A stretch of 64,000 bases of DNA from Eubacterium plexicaudatum ASF492 (GTDB lineage: Bacteria > Bacillota > Clostridia > Lachnospirales > Lachnospiraceae): positions 5,692,501-5,756,500 of the forward strand of contig NZ_AQFT02000001.1 in assembly GCF_000364225.2 (NCBI RefSeq). The letters are read 5' to 3'. The notes beneath the pieces were generated by a model. It saw only the letters and a list, made by a program, of their open reading frames with translations, was not told the origin of the DNA and searched no databases. Numbering within the stretch: the stretch's first letter is position 1; each line of letters starts with the position of its first letter. Below are positions 29,889 through 39,116 of the stretch, one piece after another. Made by a program: the position numbers and the translations under genes.

Positions 29889-30623
29889 ATGAAAAACATC
29901 GTTGCTCTGATTGGCAGCAGAAGAAAGAATGGAAATACTGCAACATTTATTCGGACAATTCTGGATGGTTTAACAGAGGAAGGATATTTCATTGACTATA
30001 TCTTTCCGCAAGATTTTCAAATTTCTCCTTGTGTTGGATGTGGAAATTGTTTTTCTGTAACGGAGTGTGTAATCAAAGATGAATTGCCTTTGTTGCAAAA
30101 AAGAATCTTAGATTCGGATTTATGTATCGTGGCTTCACCAGTCTATGTGCATTATATGACTGCAGATTTGAAAAGAATTTTAGACCGATGCGCATGGTGG
30201 GTCCATACACTTAGGTTACAGGGAAAGCCAGTAGTTGTATTAAGCACTTGTGACAGTAACGGACATCGTACGGTAATAGAACCACTTAGTGAAATTATGA
30301 CATTTATGGGCGCTAATGTAATAGCGACTGTGAACGGCAGCCAGGTTCCGAATCAGCTAAATAATCCAACATGGTTAAGCTCAATATCTGAAGAAATCAA
30401 AAGAAGAATAAAAAAATATATTGAATTGCCGCCGCAATCAAATGTTTTTTTGGAAAAAAATTTCAACAGCATGAAACAATGTATGATCTGGAAAAATGAG
30501 ATATTAAAAGGTAAGAAAATTGAAAATAAGGAATTAGATTACTGGAAAGAAAACGGTATGTTAGAATATCAGAGTTTTAGTGATTATATATTATCTGTTA
30601 GTTGTATAAATTGCTGCAAATAA
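29889..30623 (+). CDS. Flavodoxin-like NAD(P)H-dependent FMN reductase, candidate lanthipeptide dehydro-residue reductase
   Basis: A 244-residue protein of the NADPH-dependent FMN reductase fold. The phosphate-binding loop GSRRKNGNTATFI is at residues about 9-21. A Cys-rich stretch CVGCGNCFSVTEC follows near residue 50, then the flavin-contacting ASPVYVHYMTADLKRILDR. The C-terminus has another Cys pair (CINCC). An A-rich GAAAGG site precedes ATG. Its place between precursors and a small membrane protein makes it a candidate LanJ-type enzyme. Flavin-dependent LanJ_B enzymes reduce dehydroalanine/dehydrobutyrine to D-amino acids, as in the cytolysin homologue carnolysin. That role is inference from context; the protein could equally be a general iron-sulfur flavoprotein. 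Confidence 0.8.
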   Translation: MKNIVALIGSRRKNGNTATFIRTILDGLTEEGYFIDYIFPQDFQISPCVGCGNCFSVTECVIKDELPLLQKRILDSDLCIVASPVYVHYMTADLKRILDRCAWWVHTLRLQGKPVVVLSTCDSNGHRTVIEPLSEIMTFMGANVIATVNGSQVPNQLNNPTWLSSISEEIKRRIKKYIELPPQSNVFLEKNFNSMKQCMIWKNEILKGKKIENKELDYWKENGMLEYQSFSDYILSVSCINCCK

Positions 30624-30633
30624 AGGAGGACTT

Positions 30634-30912
30634 ATGGAAACGAAAACTATGGATACGAAAACAAAAGTGTTTAAAGCTGCGATACAGGTTCTGCTGGCTT
30701 TGTCTTATATGGGGTATTTTATTTCTCTGTATAGGGGAAATGACAGGAATGTTTCAATGTATACAAATTATATTATTGTTATTGTCTGCCTTAGCGGCTC
30801 TTTATTTGTTAAAACAGACAGAGAAAATAAAGTTTTATATGTTTTGACAGGGCTTAATGGTGTTATATTTGTCTTCTGGGCGCTAGCTATGGTTGCGCAA
30901 TTGATTATGTAA
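30634..30912 (+). CDS. Small three-helix membrane protein, possible immunity factor
   Basis: A 92-residue protein starting at ATG 30634 with AAAGGAGG eight bases upstream and ten bases after the reductase stop, so cotranscribed. Hydrophobic segments lie at about 15-30, 42-58 and 66-90. No family is recognised. Small membrane proteins beside lanthipeptide genes often give self-protection. No LanFEG or LanI-type gene is otherwise seen, which makes this a reasonable but unproven candidate. Confidence 0.65.
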   Translation: METKTMDTKTKVFKAAIQVLLALSYMGYFISLYRGNDRNVSMYTNYIIVIVCLSGSLFVKTDRENKVLYVLTGLNGVIFVFWALAMVAQLIM

Positions 30913-30998
30913 TGACAGGCAGCTTAATATAACAGATGCTGTACAAAGGAAGGAAGAACCAGTTGGAGTTTATGAATAAAATTCCTGATATAGAGATA

Positions 30999-31037
30999 AA
31001 AAGACAAGGTTGAAAAAGATAAAACCTTGTCTTTTTT
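30999..31037 (+). terminator. Rho-independent terminator
   Basis: Stem AAGACAAGGTT/AACCTTGTCTT with a loop of about 12 bases and a T run. Ends the lanM2/precursor/reductase block. Confidence 0.88.
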
Positions 31038-31110
31038 ACAAAGAAATAAGCTTGAAATTTAAAATTGGATTTTGGATTTCATGAAAATATTAAGAAAAGG
31101 AGAAGAAAAC

Positions 31111-31305
31111 ATGAGTAAAGAGATCAAGAAAGAGAAAATTTTAAAAGAAGCAGTAGAGAATATTACAGAGGAAGAACTGCAGGAAATTGCAGCTGCAGGC
31201 GATACAACTCCGGAAGCTGATGCAGGCATTATATTCCCAGTGTCGCAAGTCAGCGTTTTAAAAACAAATGTTTTCAGCTGTAAACCAGGTCCTATTGTAT
31301 GTTAG
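31111..31305 (+). CDS. lanA: Class II lanthipeptide precursor (GDTTPE type)
   Basis: A 64-residue precursor with AAAAGGAG before ATG 31111. The leader (KKEKILKEAVENITEEELQE, then IAAAG) is followed by the hexapeptide GDTTPE. The core of 29 residues contains IIFPVSQVSVLKTNVFSCK and ends PGPIVC. It has two Cys and four Ser/Thr, so up to two thioether rings. It stands directly upstream of lanM3, its most likely modifying enzyme, with a short stem-loop between. The leader differs from the GAGDMEGE pair, suggesting a dedicated enzyme. Confidence 0.88.
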   Translation: MSKEIKKEKILKEAVENITEEELQEIAAAGDTTPEADAGIIFPVSQVSVLKTNVFSCKPGPIVC

Positions 31306-31351
31306 ACTAAAAGTAAAGATTTTAAAAATATAAGAAAATATAAGTTTAAGA

Positions 31352-31374
31352 TTGGCAAGAGTTCTTCTTGCCAA
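31352..31374 (+). other. Stem-loop between precursor and lanM3
   Basis: Stem TTGGCAAGA/TCTTGCCAA with a five-base loop and no T run. Such hairpins between lanA and lanM commonly reduce the amount of enzyme relative to precursor. Confidence 0.6.
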
Positions 31375-31460
31375 TAATCAGTTACAACGAATAGTGAATG
31401 AATCATATTGTTTAGAATAAGACATAAAAATACATGGTACACAGCCAGGAGGGAAAATGA

Positions 31461-34201
31461 AATGGAAAATATTCGGAATGCCAATTTCTTTACTGATTTT
31501 TATAAAAAATATATGGATATTTTGATAGTAAATTGAAAGAATCTTCTGAAAGAATGGGTATGGCATTGGCTTTTCCTGCTGTCCGTAAACATATTTATGA
31601 GGAATTTTTAGGAATAAGTAAAATGGTTCTTATTTATGAACTTCATTGTTATCGTGAAGCAGGATTGCTGATCGGGGATTCATCTGAGGAGAGGTTTGAA
31701 TCATACAATGAAATTGTTGGCACCGAAGAATTTCATCATTATATTGAAAAAAACTATCCTGTATTAGAATATTTGTTTCAACGGAAAATGGAACATGCGG
31801 TGAAATGTGTGGAATCTATATCTGAAGCTTTTATAAATGATAAAGAAGAGTTAAGCAATGTTTTTGGTAAAAAGTTTGGTAAGATTGATGATATGGAAAT
31901 AGGGAACGGAGATACACATCAATTAGGGAAAACGGTTGCCATATTAACAGGTGATTTCGGAAAAGTCGTTTATAAATCACGAGATTTTTATAATGATTCG
32001 GCACTTAATGATATCGTTGAATTTTTGAATCGTTACAGCATTCGATGTAAACTTAAGAAGAATCGTGTATTAGGAAAAAAAGGATATGGATGGCAGGAGT
32101 TTATTGAGAAAAAAGAGTGCATGAATGATGAGGAGGTAGCAAGGTTTTATTATAGAGAAGGGATTTATCTGGCAATTTTTATATATTTAATTCTGGTGAT
32201 ATGCATTATGAAAATATTATAGCAGACGGAGAATATCCTAGAATGATTGATACGGAAACGTTGGTTACGTTGTCCGGATATAAAAACATTTCTTTGAAAG
32301 AGAATGTTCATAATTTTGCAAGGGATAATGTTCTTTCTACCAGCTTTCTTCCGATCAAAAATAAAAGAAATGTCATGGATGTTGATTTATGTGGACTATC
32401 AGGCGGAAATCTGAAATCGCAGAAAATGAAAGAATATGATATTGAAAACTATGGAACTGATCAGATGAAGCTGGTTAGAAAATATATTTGTCAACAGATG
32501 GAGCAAACCAATATCCCTAAAATGAATGGAGAACAGGTTAACATATTAGCATGGCGAGAACAGCTGATTGAGGGATTTGAAGATGCCATGAATATTTTTT
32601 ATAAGAATAAAGAACAGCTGTCAGAGTGTATTGCAAAATCAGATATAAAATATTCTCATCAACGGCAGCTTTTTAGAAATACGTATTCGTATGCCAAATT
32701 TCTGCAGACTGGTTGTTATCCAACTTATTTAACAAGTTTAGAACAAAGAAAAAAGTTATTTGAAAAAATGAGAAATTCAGGAAATATAAAAAATCAGCGT
32801 GTTGAACATGAGATTTCGCTTTTAATGGAAGGGTGCATTCCGGCTTATTACTCAATGTTTGAAGAGCGAACATTGTATTCGAATGGAAAAGTTATACAAA
32901 CTGAATTTTTTAATCAAAGTGGAAATGAAACAGTAACATATAAAATATCATCTCTGTCGCCAGAAACGATTCGATTACAGAAGCATATCATAAATTTATC
33001 CTATATGACTTTAATAAAGGATATTATAAAAAAGCCTGCTGATATAGGAAATAGCGCCGAATATTACGAAAACTTTATGCAGGGAGCGAAATCCATATTT
33101 GATAACATTAGTAAAAATATATTAATAGATCCGGATAGTGAAAAACAAGATCTTTACATAATAAGATTAGGAGATCACTGTCAGTCACTGCAGGGACTGG
33201 ATATGTCTTTGTATGAAGGAGGTGGGTTAATATGGTCGATGTATTGCTATGCTAGGGAGACGGAAAATAATCAGCTCATGAAACAATGTCTGGCATTGCT
33301 AGAATCTGCGGAAGACAAACAGGATAAAATGGCTGTTTTGGAATCGACATCTGTGTATGCAGGCATAGGATCAGCCGTTTATATTCTTTTTAATATATAT
33401 ATGGATACGGGCGATCCAAAATATTATAAACTATGTGAAAAGTATCTAAGGAAAATATCGGAAAGGTTGGATACGATAGAAAGCATAGATTATATGCATG
33501 GAATCAGTGGATATGTTGTATTATTATCCAAAATGCTTGAAAAAGAAAAACATGATTATTTATTGAGAATCTTTGAAAAGTCGTGTGAAATATTATGTAA
33601 CCTCATGAAATGCTATAGGACGGAAACCGCTGGCATAGCACATGGCAGTTCCGGAGTGGCATTAGCGCTTAGCTTTCTGGTAAAGCATACGTGCGATAGG
33701 AGCTATTTAAAGAGTATTGAAAAAATACTTTGCGATGAAAAGAACTATGTGGAAAAAGATAATATGTTCTGGTGCAGAGGGACCGCAGGCAGTGCACTTG
33801 CAAAGGCCCAGATTTTAAAAAATCTGAAGGATATGTGTAACGATTCAATATATTTGAACATAAAAAAGGAGTTTGACAAAGAAATAGGACTATTGTTAGA
33901 ATACAGGTCGGGGGAAAATGATAACCTGTGTTTGTGTCATGGACTATATGGATACTATGATGTTATGAACAGCATCATTTGTAATGAGAAAGAAATTCTG
34001 ACAGAACATATAAGCAAAGCATTGATTCGGAAAATGGAGGTGGTGAAAGACCGGCTGATAAAAATTACGGAAAAGAGGTTATGGCTGACATCTGATTATA
34101 TGTTAGAGACTTTTATGTTAGGATCTTCGGGCCCTGCGTATGCAATGCTGAGGATGCATCATAACAAATATCCATCAATTTTAAGTTTAGATATTATTTG
34201 A
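31461..34201 (+). CDS. lanM: LanM3: class II lanthipeptide synthetase (two single-base frameshifts)
   Basis: AGGAGGG lies ten bases before ATG 31461 (MENIRNANFFTDFYKKY). One more T at 31520-31523 gives FDSKLKESSERMG and joins the long frame. Another missing T in the T5 run 32176-32180 restores AIFYIFNSGDMHYENII. Corrected, the protein has about 914 residues. It is shorter than LanM2 by about 95 because the first dehydratase segment is missing. Motifs present are GDTHQLGKT, DMHYENI and MIDTETLV in the dehydratase, and AGIAHGSSG, WCRGTAG and CHGLYG in the cyclase. The zinc ligands are kept. The Arg after the first zinc Cys, where LanM2 has His, is a variation. It is the likely partner of the precursor at 31111. 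Confidence 0.88.
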
Positions 34202-34472
34202 CGGGAGGTATCTGCAATGAAGCAGTCAAAAAAAGAAGTTTCCTTATTGTTATTGTAAAAACCATTATCTTCCAAACAATAGTCCATCTGTACTGCTACA
34301 AATTTGCCGAATATAAAAATTGGCTTTAAAAAAGTTAAAAAAAACTTGAAAAGTAAAAAAATAAAGCTATATACCGTGAAAGTCTTGCGATAGCAGAAGT
34401 AGTATATTAAAATAAAATCAGAAAAGATGTCGGTATTGGCAAATTGTAGCAGAAAGTAATAGAGGTGGACAA

Positions 34473-35513
34473 ATGGGAGAAAAGCGAATTACAATGTCGG
34501 ATATTGCGCAAAAGCTGGGCTTGTCCATCAATGCGGTGTCTCTTGCGTTGAACGGAAAGACGGGGGTGTCTGAGAAAACACGGAAAAAAGTATTGATGAT
34601 GGCAGAAGAAATGGGATATTTGGACCAGAGTGATAAATATACGGCGACATATTCGATCAGGAATATCTGCATTTTGATCGAACACAGATTTTTTCGGGAT
34701 ATGTACTTTTATGGAAGGGTTTTGCTTGGTGTGGAAAGTGCGGCGAAAGAAGCCGGTTATGATATCCTCGTAAAATCGTTTGATGAAAAGGCGGAGATTG
34801 TGCCGGAATGTGTGGAAAAAAGAAAGGTGGCAGGTGTCATTGTAATAGGAAAGCTGTCAGACGAATATATTAAGCGGCTGAAAGGATATGGTACGCCGCT
34901 TGTTCTGGTGGATCATATTTCACTGGAAGAACCGACCGATGCCGTGATGACGGATAATAAAGAAGGAAGTTATAAAATAACAAAGTATTTGATAAAAGAA
35001 GGTTTTACCAAAATCGGATTTTTGGGTGGTCTGGAATATTCGCCGAGCGTGCGGGAACGATTCTGGGGATATCTGGAAACCATTCGCATGTTAATGAAAT
35101 TCCCGGATTTTGAAAGCAGTATGGAATATGCAAAAAAATATTCGTGTTTAAATAAAGTAGAGGAGTATGTCATTCATAATGATGCAAAAGGTCTGGAAGA
35201 GGCATTTCGCAATATTACGGAAATACCGCAGGTATTTGTGTGTGCAAATGATAAAATGGCAATTTTAGCCTGTAAAGTGCTGGAAGATATGGGGCTGCGC
35301 GTACCGGAAGACATAGGAATTGTGGGATTTGATGATATTGAGCTGAGTAAAATGGTGGCGCCGGGACTCACAACGGTTCATGTATACAAAGATTTGTTAG
35401 GAAGAAAAGGCGTAGAACGGCTGATTTACAGAATGGAACATCCGAAAGAACGGGTGGAAAAAATAGTAATGGGAGTAGAACTGATCATACGTAATTCTGC
35501 AAAAATGCGGTAA
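34473..35513 (+). CDS. LacI-family transcriptional regulator
   Basis: A 346-residue regulator. The N-terminal HTH reads TMSDIAQKLGLSINAVSLALNG and is followed by a hinge helix, then a periplasmic-binding-like sugar domain (about 65-340) with GVIVIGKLSD, VFVCANDKMA and GIVGFDDIELS. ATG 34473 has AGAGGTGG just before it. It stands upstream of and in the same direction as the mannoside operon, separated by a terminator. It is presumably that operon's repressor, responding to a mannose-containing sugar. A palindrome TTGATTCAA overlapping the operon's -35 box is a candidate operator. The 271 bases before the gene hold nothing else I can call apart from a 13-codon frame at 34217. Confidence 0.92.
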   Translation: MGEKRITMSDIAQKLGLSINAVSLALNGKTGVSEKTRKKVLMMAEEMGYLDQSDKYTATYSIRNICILIEHRFFRDMYFYGRVLLGVESAAKEAGYDILVKSFDEKAEIVPECVEKRKVAGVIVIGKLSDEYIKRLKGYGTPLVLVDHISLEEPTDAVMTDNKEGSYKITKYLIKEGFTKIGFLGGLEYSPSVRERFWGYLETIRMLMKFPDFESSMEYAKKYSCLNKVEEYVIHNDAKGLEEAFRNITEIPQVFVCANDKMAILACKVLEDMGLRVPEDIGIVGFDDIELSKMVAPGLTTVHVYKDLLGRKGVERLIYRMEHPKERVEKIVMGVELIIRNSAKMR

Positions 35514-35518
35514 GAGAG

Positions 35519-35559
35519 GCTAAGCCACAGGGTAATATCTGTGGCTTAGCATTTTTTGT
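35519..35559 (+). terminator. Terminator of the LacI regulator gene
   Basis: Perfect stem GCTAAGCCACAG/CTGTGGCTTAGC with an eight-base loop and ATTTTTTG after it. Confidence 0.92.
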
Positions 35560-35616
35560 CTTTATTTACTTTGGGAAAATATGTAAATAATAATGAAATT
35601 AAAGTAAAAATTGTAT

Positions 35617-35644
35617 TTGATTCAAGTTGAAATTATGGTAATAT
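35617..35644 (+). promoter_or_regulatory. Promoter with palindromic operator candidate for the mannoside operon
   Basis: TTGATT, a 16-base spacer and TAATAT lie about 75 bases before the first gene. The -35 box is part of the odd palindrome TTGA-T-TCAA (35617-35625), a plausible LacI-family half-site pair. Confidence 0.55.
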
Positions 35645-35718
35645 GACATTAAATTAAAACAGAAAACAATGAAACTTGTCTAAAAACACTATATTTATAG
35701 AAAGGAGACCTTAAAAAT

Positions 35719-36681
35719 ATGAGTAAAGAGTCACAAAACAATGTGATTCGGCCGAAGTCAGTAGATGAACTGTTACTTGAATTTCAAGGTAAAAACTTTA
35801 GAGACAATTCCAGTCTGATTTCGTTTAAAGGCGTTGTGAATGGAAAAGATATTTATAACATTACGGCGCCGTTTGAATCGGATGGCAGGCAGTATATTGC
35901 CGGCAGAGTGGAAGCAAGAGACAGTGAATATGCAGAAATCATGTTTTTTCAGCAAAGCGAAGATGGGTGGACGGTACAAAAAGATATCCCGCCGTTACCA
36001 TTGCAGGATCCGTTCGTAACACGGATTGGCGGAGAGCTGATTGTAGGTGGAGTGGAAGTTTTTGACGATGTGGAAAATTGTGGAAAGCTGAATTACAGAA
36101 CGGTCTTTTATAAAGGCAAATCTCTCAGGGATTTGGAGCGATTTGCGCATGGACCGGACAGAATGAAGGATATTCGGTTATGTCAGCTGGAAGACAAAAG
36201 GATTCTGGTTATGACAAGGCCACAGGGGGCGGTCGGTGGCCGGGGAAAAATCGGATATATTATCATAGATCATTTAAATCAGCTGAATATAGACAACATA
36301 GAGCGGGCCAGAGTGCCGGAGGGACAGTTTCTGCCGGAGGAGTGGGGCGGCTGCAATGAGCTGCATTTGCTCAAAAACGGTAAGGTCGGGGTTCTTTGCC
36401 ATATTGCAAAATATGACAAAGAGGAAAACAGACATTATTATGCAGCTGCATTTTGTTTTGATACTGCGGACGGAAGCTTTTCTCCGATGAAGATAATAGC
36501 GATTCGAGATAATTTTCAGGAAGGACCGAGCAAGAGGGATGATTTGAAAGATGTTATTTTCAGCGGAGGTCTGGTGCGCAGAGATCATATGGCAGACTTG
36601 TATTGTGGTGTCAGTGATGTGCAGGGACATATGATTACGATTCGTGATCCGTTTGTGTCCTTTGAACATGAAGTATTTTAA
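35719..36681 (+). CDS. DUF1861-family protein (GH130-associated)
   Basis: A 320-residue cytoplasmic protein after an AAAGGAG site. It resembles the DUF1861 (MTP-1-like) family: IGGELIVGGVEVF, GKNFRDNSSLISF, GGCNELHLLKNGKVGVLCH and SGGLVRRDHMADLYCGVSD. The repeated short beta-blade pattern fits a five-bladed propeller as in GH130 and related phosphorylases. Members are found beside mannoside phosphorylases and mannosidases in gut bacteria. The activity of the family is not established to my knowledge. It is first in an operon with an ABC importer, a GH130 enzyme and a GH2 mannosidase, so a role in processing an imported mannose-containing oligosaccharide is likely. Confidence 0.8.
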   Translation: MSKESQNNVIRPKSVDELLLEFQGKNFRDNSSLISFKGVVNGKDIYNITAPFESDGRQYIAGRVEARDSEYAEIMFFQQSEDGWTVQKDIPPLPLQDPFVTRIGGELIVGGVEVFDDVENCGKLNYRTVFYKGKSLRDLERFAHGPDRMKDIRLCQLEDKRILVMTRPQGAVGGRGKIGYIIIDHLNQLNIDNIERARVPEGQFLPEEWGGCNELHLLKNGKVGVLCHIAKYDKEENRHYYAAAFCFDTADGSFSPMKIIAIRDNFQEGPSKRDDLKDVIFSGGLVRRDHMADLYCGVSDVQGHMITIRDPFVSFEHEVF

Positions 36682-36700
36682 TATTAAGGAGGAAGTAACT

Positions 36701-38140
36701 ATGAAACTGAGAAAGTGTGTGGCGTTAATTATGGCAGCGGTAATGACAACGGCAGTGGCAGCCGGCTGCGGTTCGGGCAGTGGCGGAAAAGACAGCAGCG
36801 CCGATGGCAACAGCAGCAGTGATGCTGGCAGCAGTGACAATACGTCCAAAGAATCCGCAGAGGAAATTGAGGTTGATTTCTGGACGGCACCGCAGCAGGT
36901 ACAGTATGATTTGTGGGAAGGCAAGGCGCAGGCATTTAATGAAACGAAGGCGGAAGTGGACGGAAAGGTTATCAAAGTAAAAGTACAGCAGATGCCGGAG
37001 TCTCCTTCTTCCGAGGCCGGTATTCAGAATGCCATTGCAACGGAGACAGCGCCTGCGGTATCTGAAAATATTAACAGAGGGTTTGCGGCAACATTGGCAG
37101 CATCCGATGTCGTATATGATTTATCCGGTGAAGACTGGTTCAATGAAGTGGTAGAAGCCAGACAGATGAGTGAAACAATGGAAAACTGGGCGATTGACGG
37201 AAAGCAGTATGTGCTTCCGATTTATGTAAATCCAATGGTGTGGCAGTGGAATATGAAGGGATTAAAGGCGATCGGATATGACAAAGCGCCGGAAACGGTG
37301 GAAGAGTTTATTGAAGTTATGAAAGCGTTTGATACGAAAAAAGACGCTTTGGCAGAAGCCGGCGTTACACATTCTTTCTACAGACCGTCTTTGGGCAGAC
37401 CGGATCAGTACTGGGATCGCTGGTTTGACTTTATGATGATCTACAACGGCGTTTCCGGCGGAAAATCCATTGTGGAGGGAAATAAGCTTACCATGGACAA
37501 GGATGCGGCAATTGCAGCGATGGAAGTGATCGGCGCATTCGGAAACAGCGTGCAGCAGGGTGAACTGTCCAGCATATGGGTAGAGGAAAATCCATCCGTA
37601 TTGGTTTCTATCAATGCACCGTGGGAGATTTCCTTATACAGAGAAAATAATGTGGTATATGGAGAAAATTATGTCTATGGTCCGTCACTGGTAAATAAGA
37701 GCGGAGATATTCCTTACAACTATGCGGATTCTAAAGGACTTACTTTCTACAAAGCAAAAAATATTTCCGAAGAAGAGCACAAAGGTGCGGTAGAATTTGT
37801 AAAATGGGTATACGGCAAAGAAAATTCCGCACAGTCCGATCTGGACTGGCTGAATGCTACGACAATGCTGCCGGTACGTGGAGACTTAAATGAGAATGAA
37901 GCGTTTGCGGAAGTAATGGGTGAATATCCGGAACTGGCAGCGCTGGCAGAATGGGTTCCGTATGCGATTCCGGGACTTGCAACGGATAAAGATGCGGATA
38001 TCTGGACAGCCTTTACGGAAGTCTGCAGTGGTCCTTATATGAATGAAGTAGTGGAAGCAGTGCCAGGAAACGCTCCGGACGCGACATCTTATATTGAAGC
38101 AGCGATCGAAGCAATGAAGCAGGCAGGCGGACTGGAATAG
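36701..38140 (+). CDS. ABC transporter sugar-binding lipoprotein
   Basis: A 479-residue extracellular solute-binding protein, family 1. A strong AAGGAGG fixes ATG 36701. The signal peptide ends in the lipobox AVAAGC (Cys near residue 24), followed by a Gly/Ser/Asp-rich linker. The mature protein is rich in Trp and acidic residues as in maltose-type binding proteins (EIEVDFWTAPQQVQYDLW, NPMVWQWNMKGLKAIGYD, FYRPSLGRPDQYWDRWFD). It is anchored to the outer face of the membrane and delivers oligosaccharide to the permease pair that follows. Specificity is inferred from the operon to be a manno-oligosaccharide or N-glycan fragment. Confidence 0.92.
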   Translation: MKLRKCVALIMAAVMTTAVAAGCGSGSGGKDSSADGNSSSDAGSSDNTSKESAEEIEVDFWTAPQQVQYDLWEGKAQAFNETKAEVDGKVIKVKVQQMPESPSSEAGIQNAIATETAPAVSENINRGFAATLAASDVVYDLSGEDWFNEVVEARQMSETMENWAIDGKQYVLPIYVNPMVWQWNMKGLKAIGYDKAPETVEEFIEVMKAFDTKKDALAEAGVTHSFYRPSLGRPDQYWDRWFDFMMIYNGVSGGKSIVEGNKLTMDKDAAIAAMEVIGAFGNSVQQGELSSIWVEENPSVLVSINAPWEISLYRENNVVYGENYVYGPSLVNKSGDIPYNYADSKGLTFYKAKNISEEEHKGAVEFVKWVYGKENSAQSDLDWLNATTMLPVRGDLNENEAFAEVMGEYPELAALAEWVPYAIPGLATDKDADIWTAFTEVCSGPYMNEVVEAVPGNAPDATSYIEAAIEAMKQAGGLE

Positions 38141-38149
38141 TTTTTAGAC

Positions 38150-38179
38150 AGGGCTGCATAGTATAGCTATGCAGCCCTT
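38150..38179 (+). other. Stem-loop between binding protein and permease genes
   Basis: AGGGCTGCATA pairs with TATGCAGCCCT across a short loop just after the binding-protein stop, with only a weak T tail. This is a common way to keep binding protein in excess over permease. Confidence 0.7.
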
Positions 38180-38199
38180 ATCAAAAACAGGAGGGTTGC

Positions 38200-39101
38200 A
38201 TGATGAGCAAAAAAGAACGATCAACCGGCGGCAGAAGCAATCTGGTAGGCTGGCTGCTGAATAGTCCATATTTGATTTATTCCGTTGTATTTTTTCTGAT
38301 TCCGTTGATCTGGGCGGTATGGCTGTCTATGATGGACTGGAATCTGATGTCGCAGAACAAAACATTTGTAGGATTGGACAATTTTAAGGCGTTATTTTCC
38401 GATACAAAGGTTCGGGCGGCATTTGTGAATTCCTATCGGTATCTTGTGCCGATTGTGTTACTTTGTTTTATCTGCGGACTGGTCATTGCGCTTTTGGTAT
38501 CAAAATTGCCGGATAAAATAAAAGGCTTTGTAGCGGTATTGTTTTTTGTTCCGTACCTAACATCGGGTGTGGCAACCTCGGTAGTTGTTAAGTATTTTTT
38601 AATTATAATTCGGTTTTCAATACTTTTTTACGGGATCATTTTGATCTGAATATTAACTGGCTGACCGATAAACGCTATGCATTCGGAATTATGGTTGGTA
38701 TTGTAGTATGGAAAATGTCAGGGTATTATGCTTTGTTTATTTTATCCGGAATCGAAAGTATCGGGGCGGATGTCAATGAGGCGTGTGCACTGGACGGTTC
38801 CAGAGGCTTTCATAAACTGTTTCATGTGACGCTGCCGATGATTATGCCTACGTTAACGACCGTTTTTGTTCTGGCGACAGGGCTTGCGTTTGGAATCTTT
38901 ACGGAACCGTTTCTGTTAACGGGTGGAGGCCCGAATCTGAGTACGACTTCATGGCAGCTGGAAATTTACAACACTTCGTTTACAAGATTCCAGTCAGGAT
39001 ATGGAGCAGCTATGGCAATTGCCAATGCCGTGCAGATTTTTATTACACTTCGCATTATTAATTTCTTTACCGATAAGCTGAATCGGAAATTTGGATATTA
39101 A
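38200..39101 (+). CDS. Sugar ABC transporter permease, MalF-type (frameshift at T6, 38595-38600)
   Basis: GGAGGG precedes ATG 38200 (or 38203). The first part has a cytoplasmic tail and membrane segments (SPYLIYSVVFFLIPLIW; IVLLCFICGLVIALLV; FVAVLFFVPYLTSGV). At 38595-38600 one missing T breaks the frame. With it restored the sequence reads VVKYFFNYNSVFNTFLRDH and joins the rest. The permease signature is EACALDGSRGFHKLFHVTLPMI (EAA loop) near residue 195-215. Corrected length is about 300 residues, normal for the family. It pairs with the MalG-type permease that follows. No ATPase gene is in the operon, so a shared MsmK-type ATPase elsewhere is expected. Confidence 0.9.
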
Positions 39102-39116
39102 GGGAGGAAAAGAGGC

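Noticed and set aside
34217..34258. Tiny frame MKQSKKEVS after lanM3 with an upstream GGAGG
   Set aside because: Only 13 codons, ends in a Leu run and shows no precursor features; perhaps the cut start of a lost gene.
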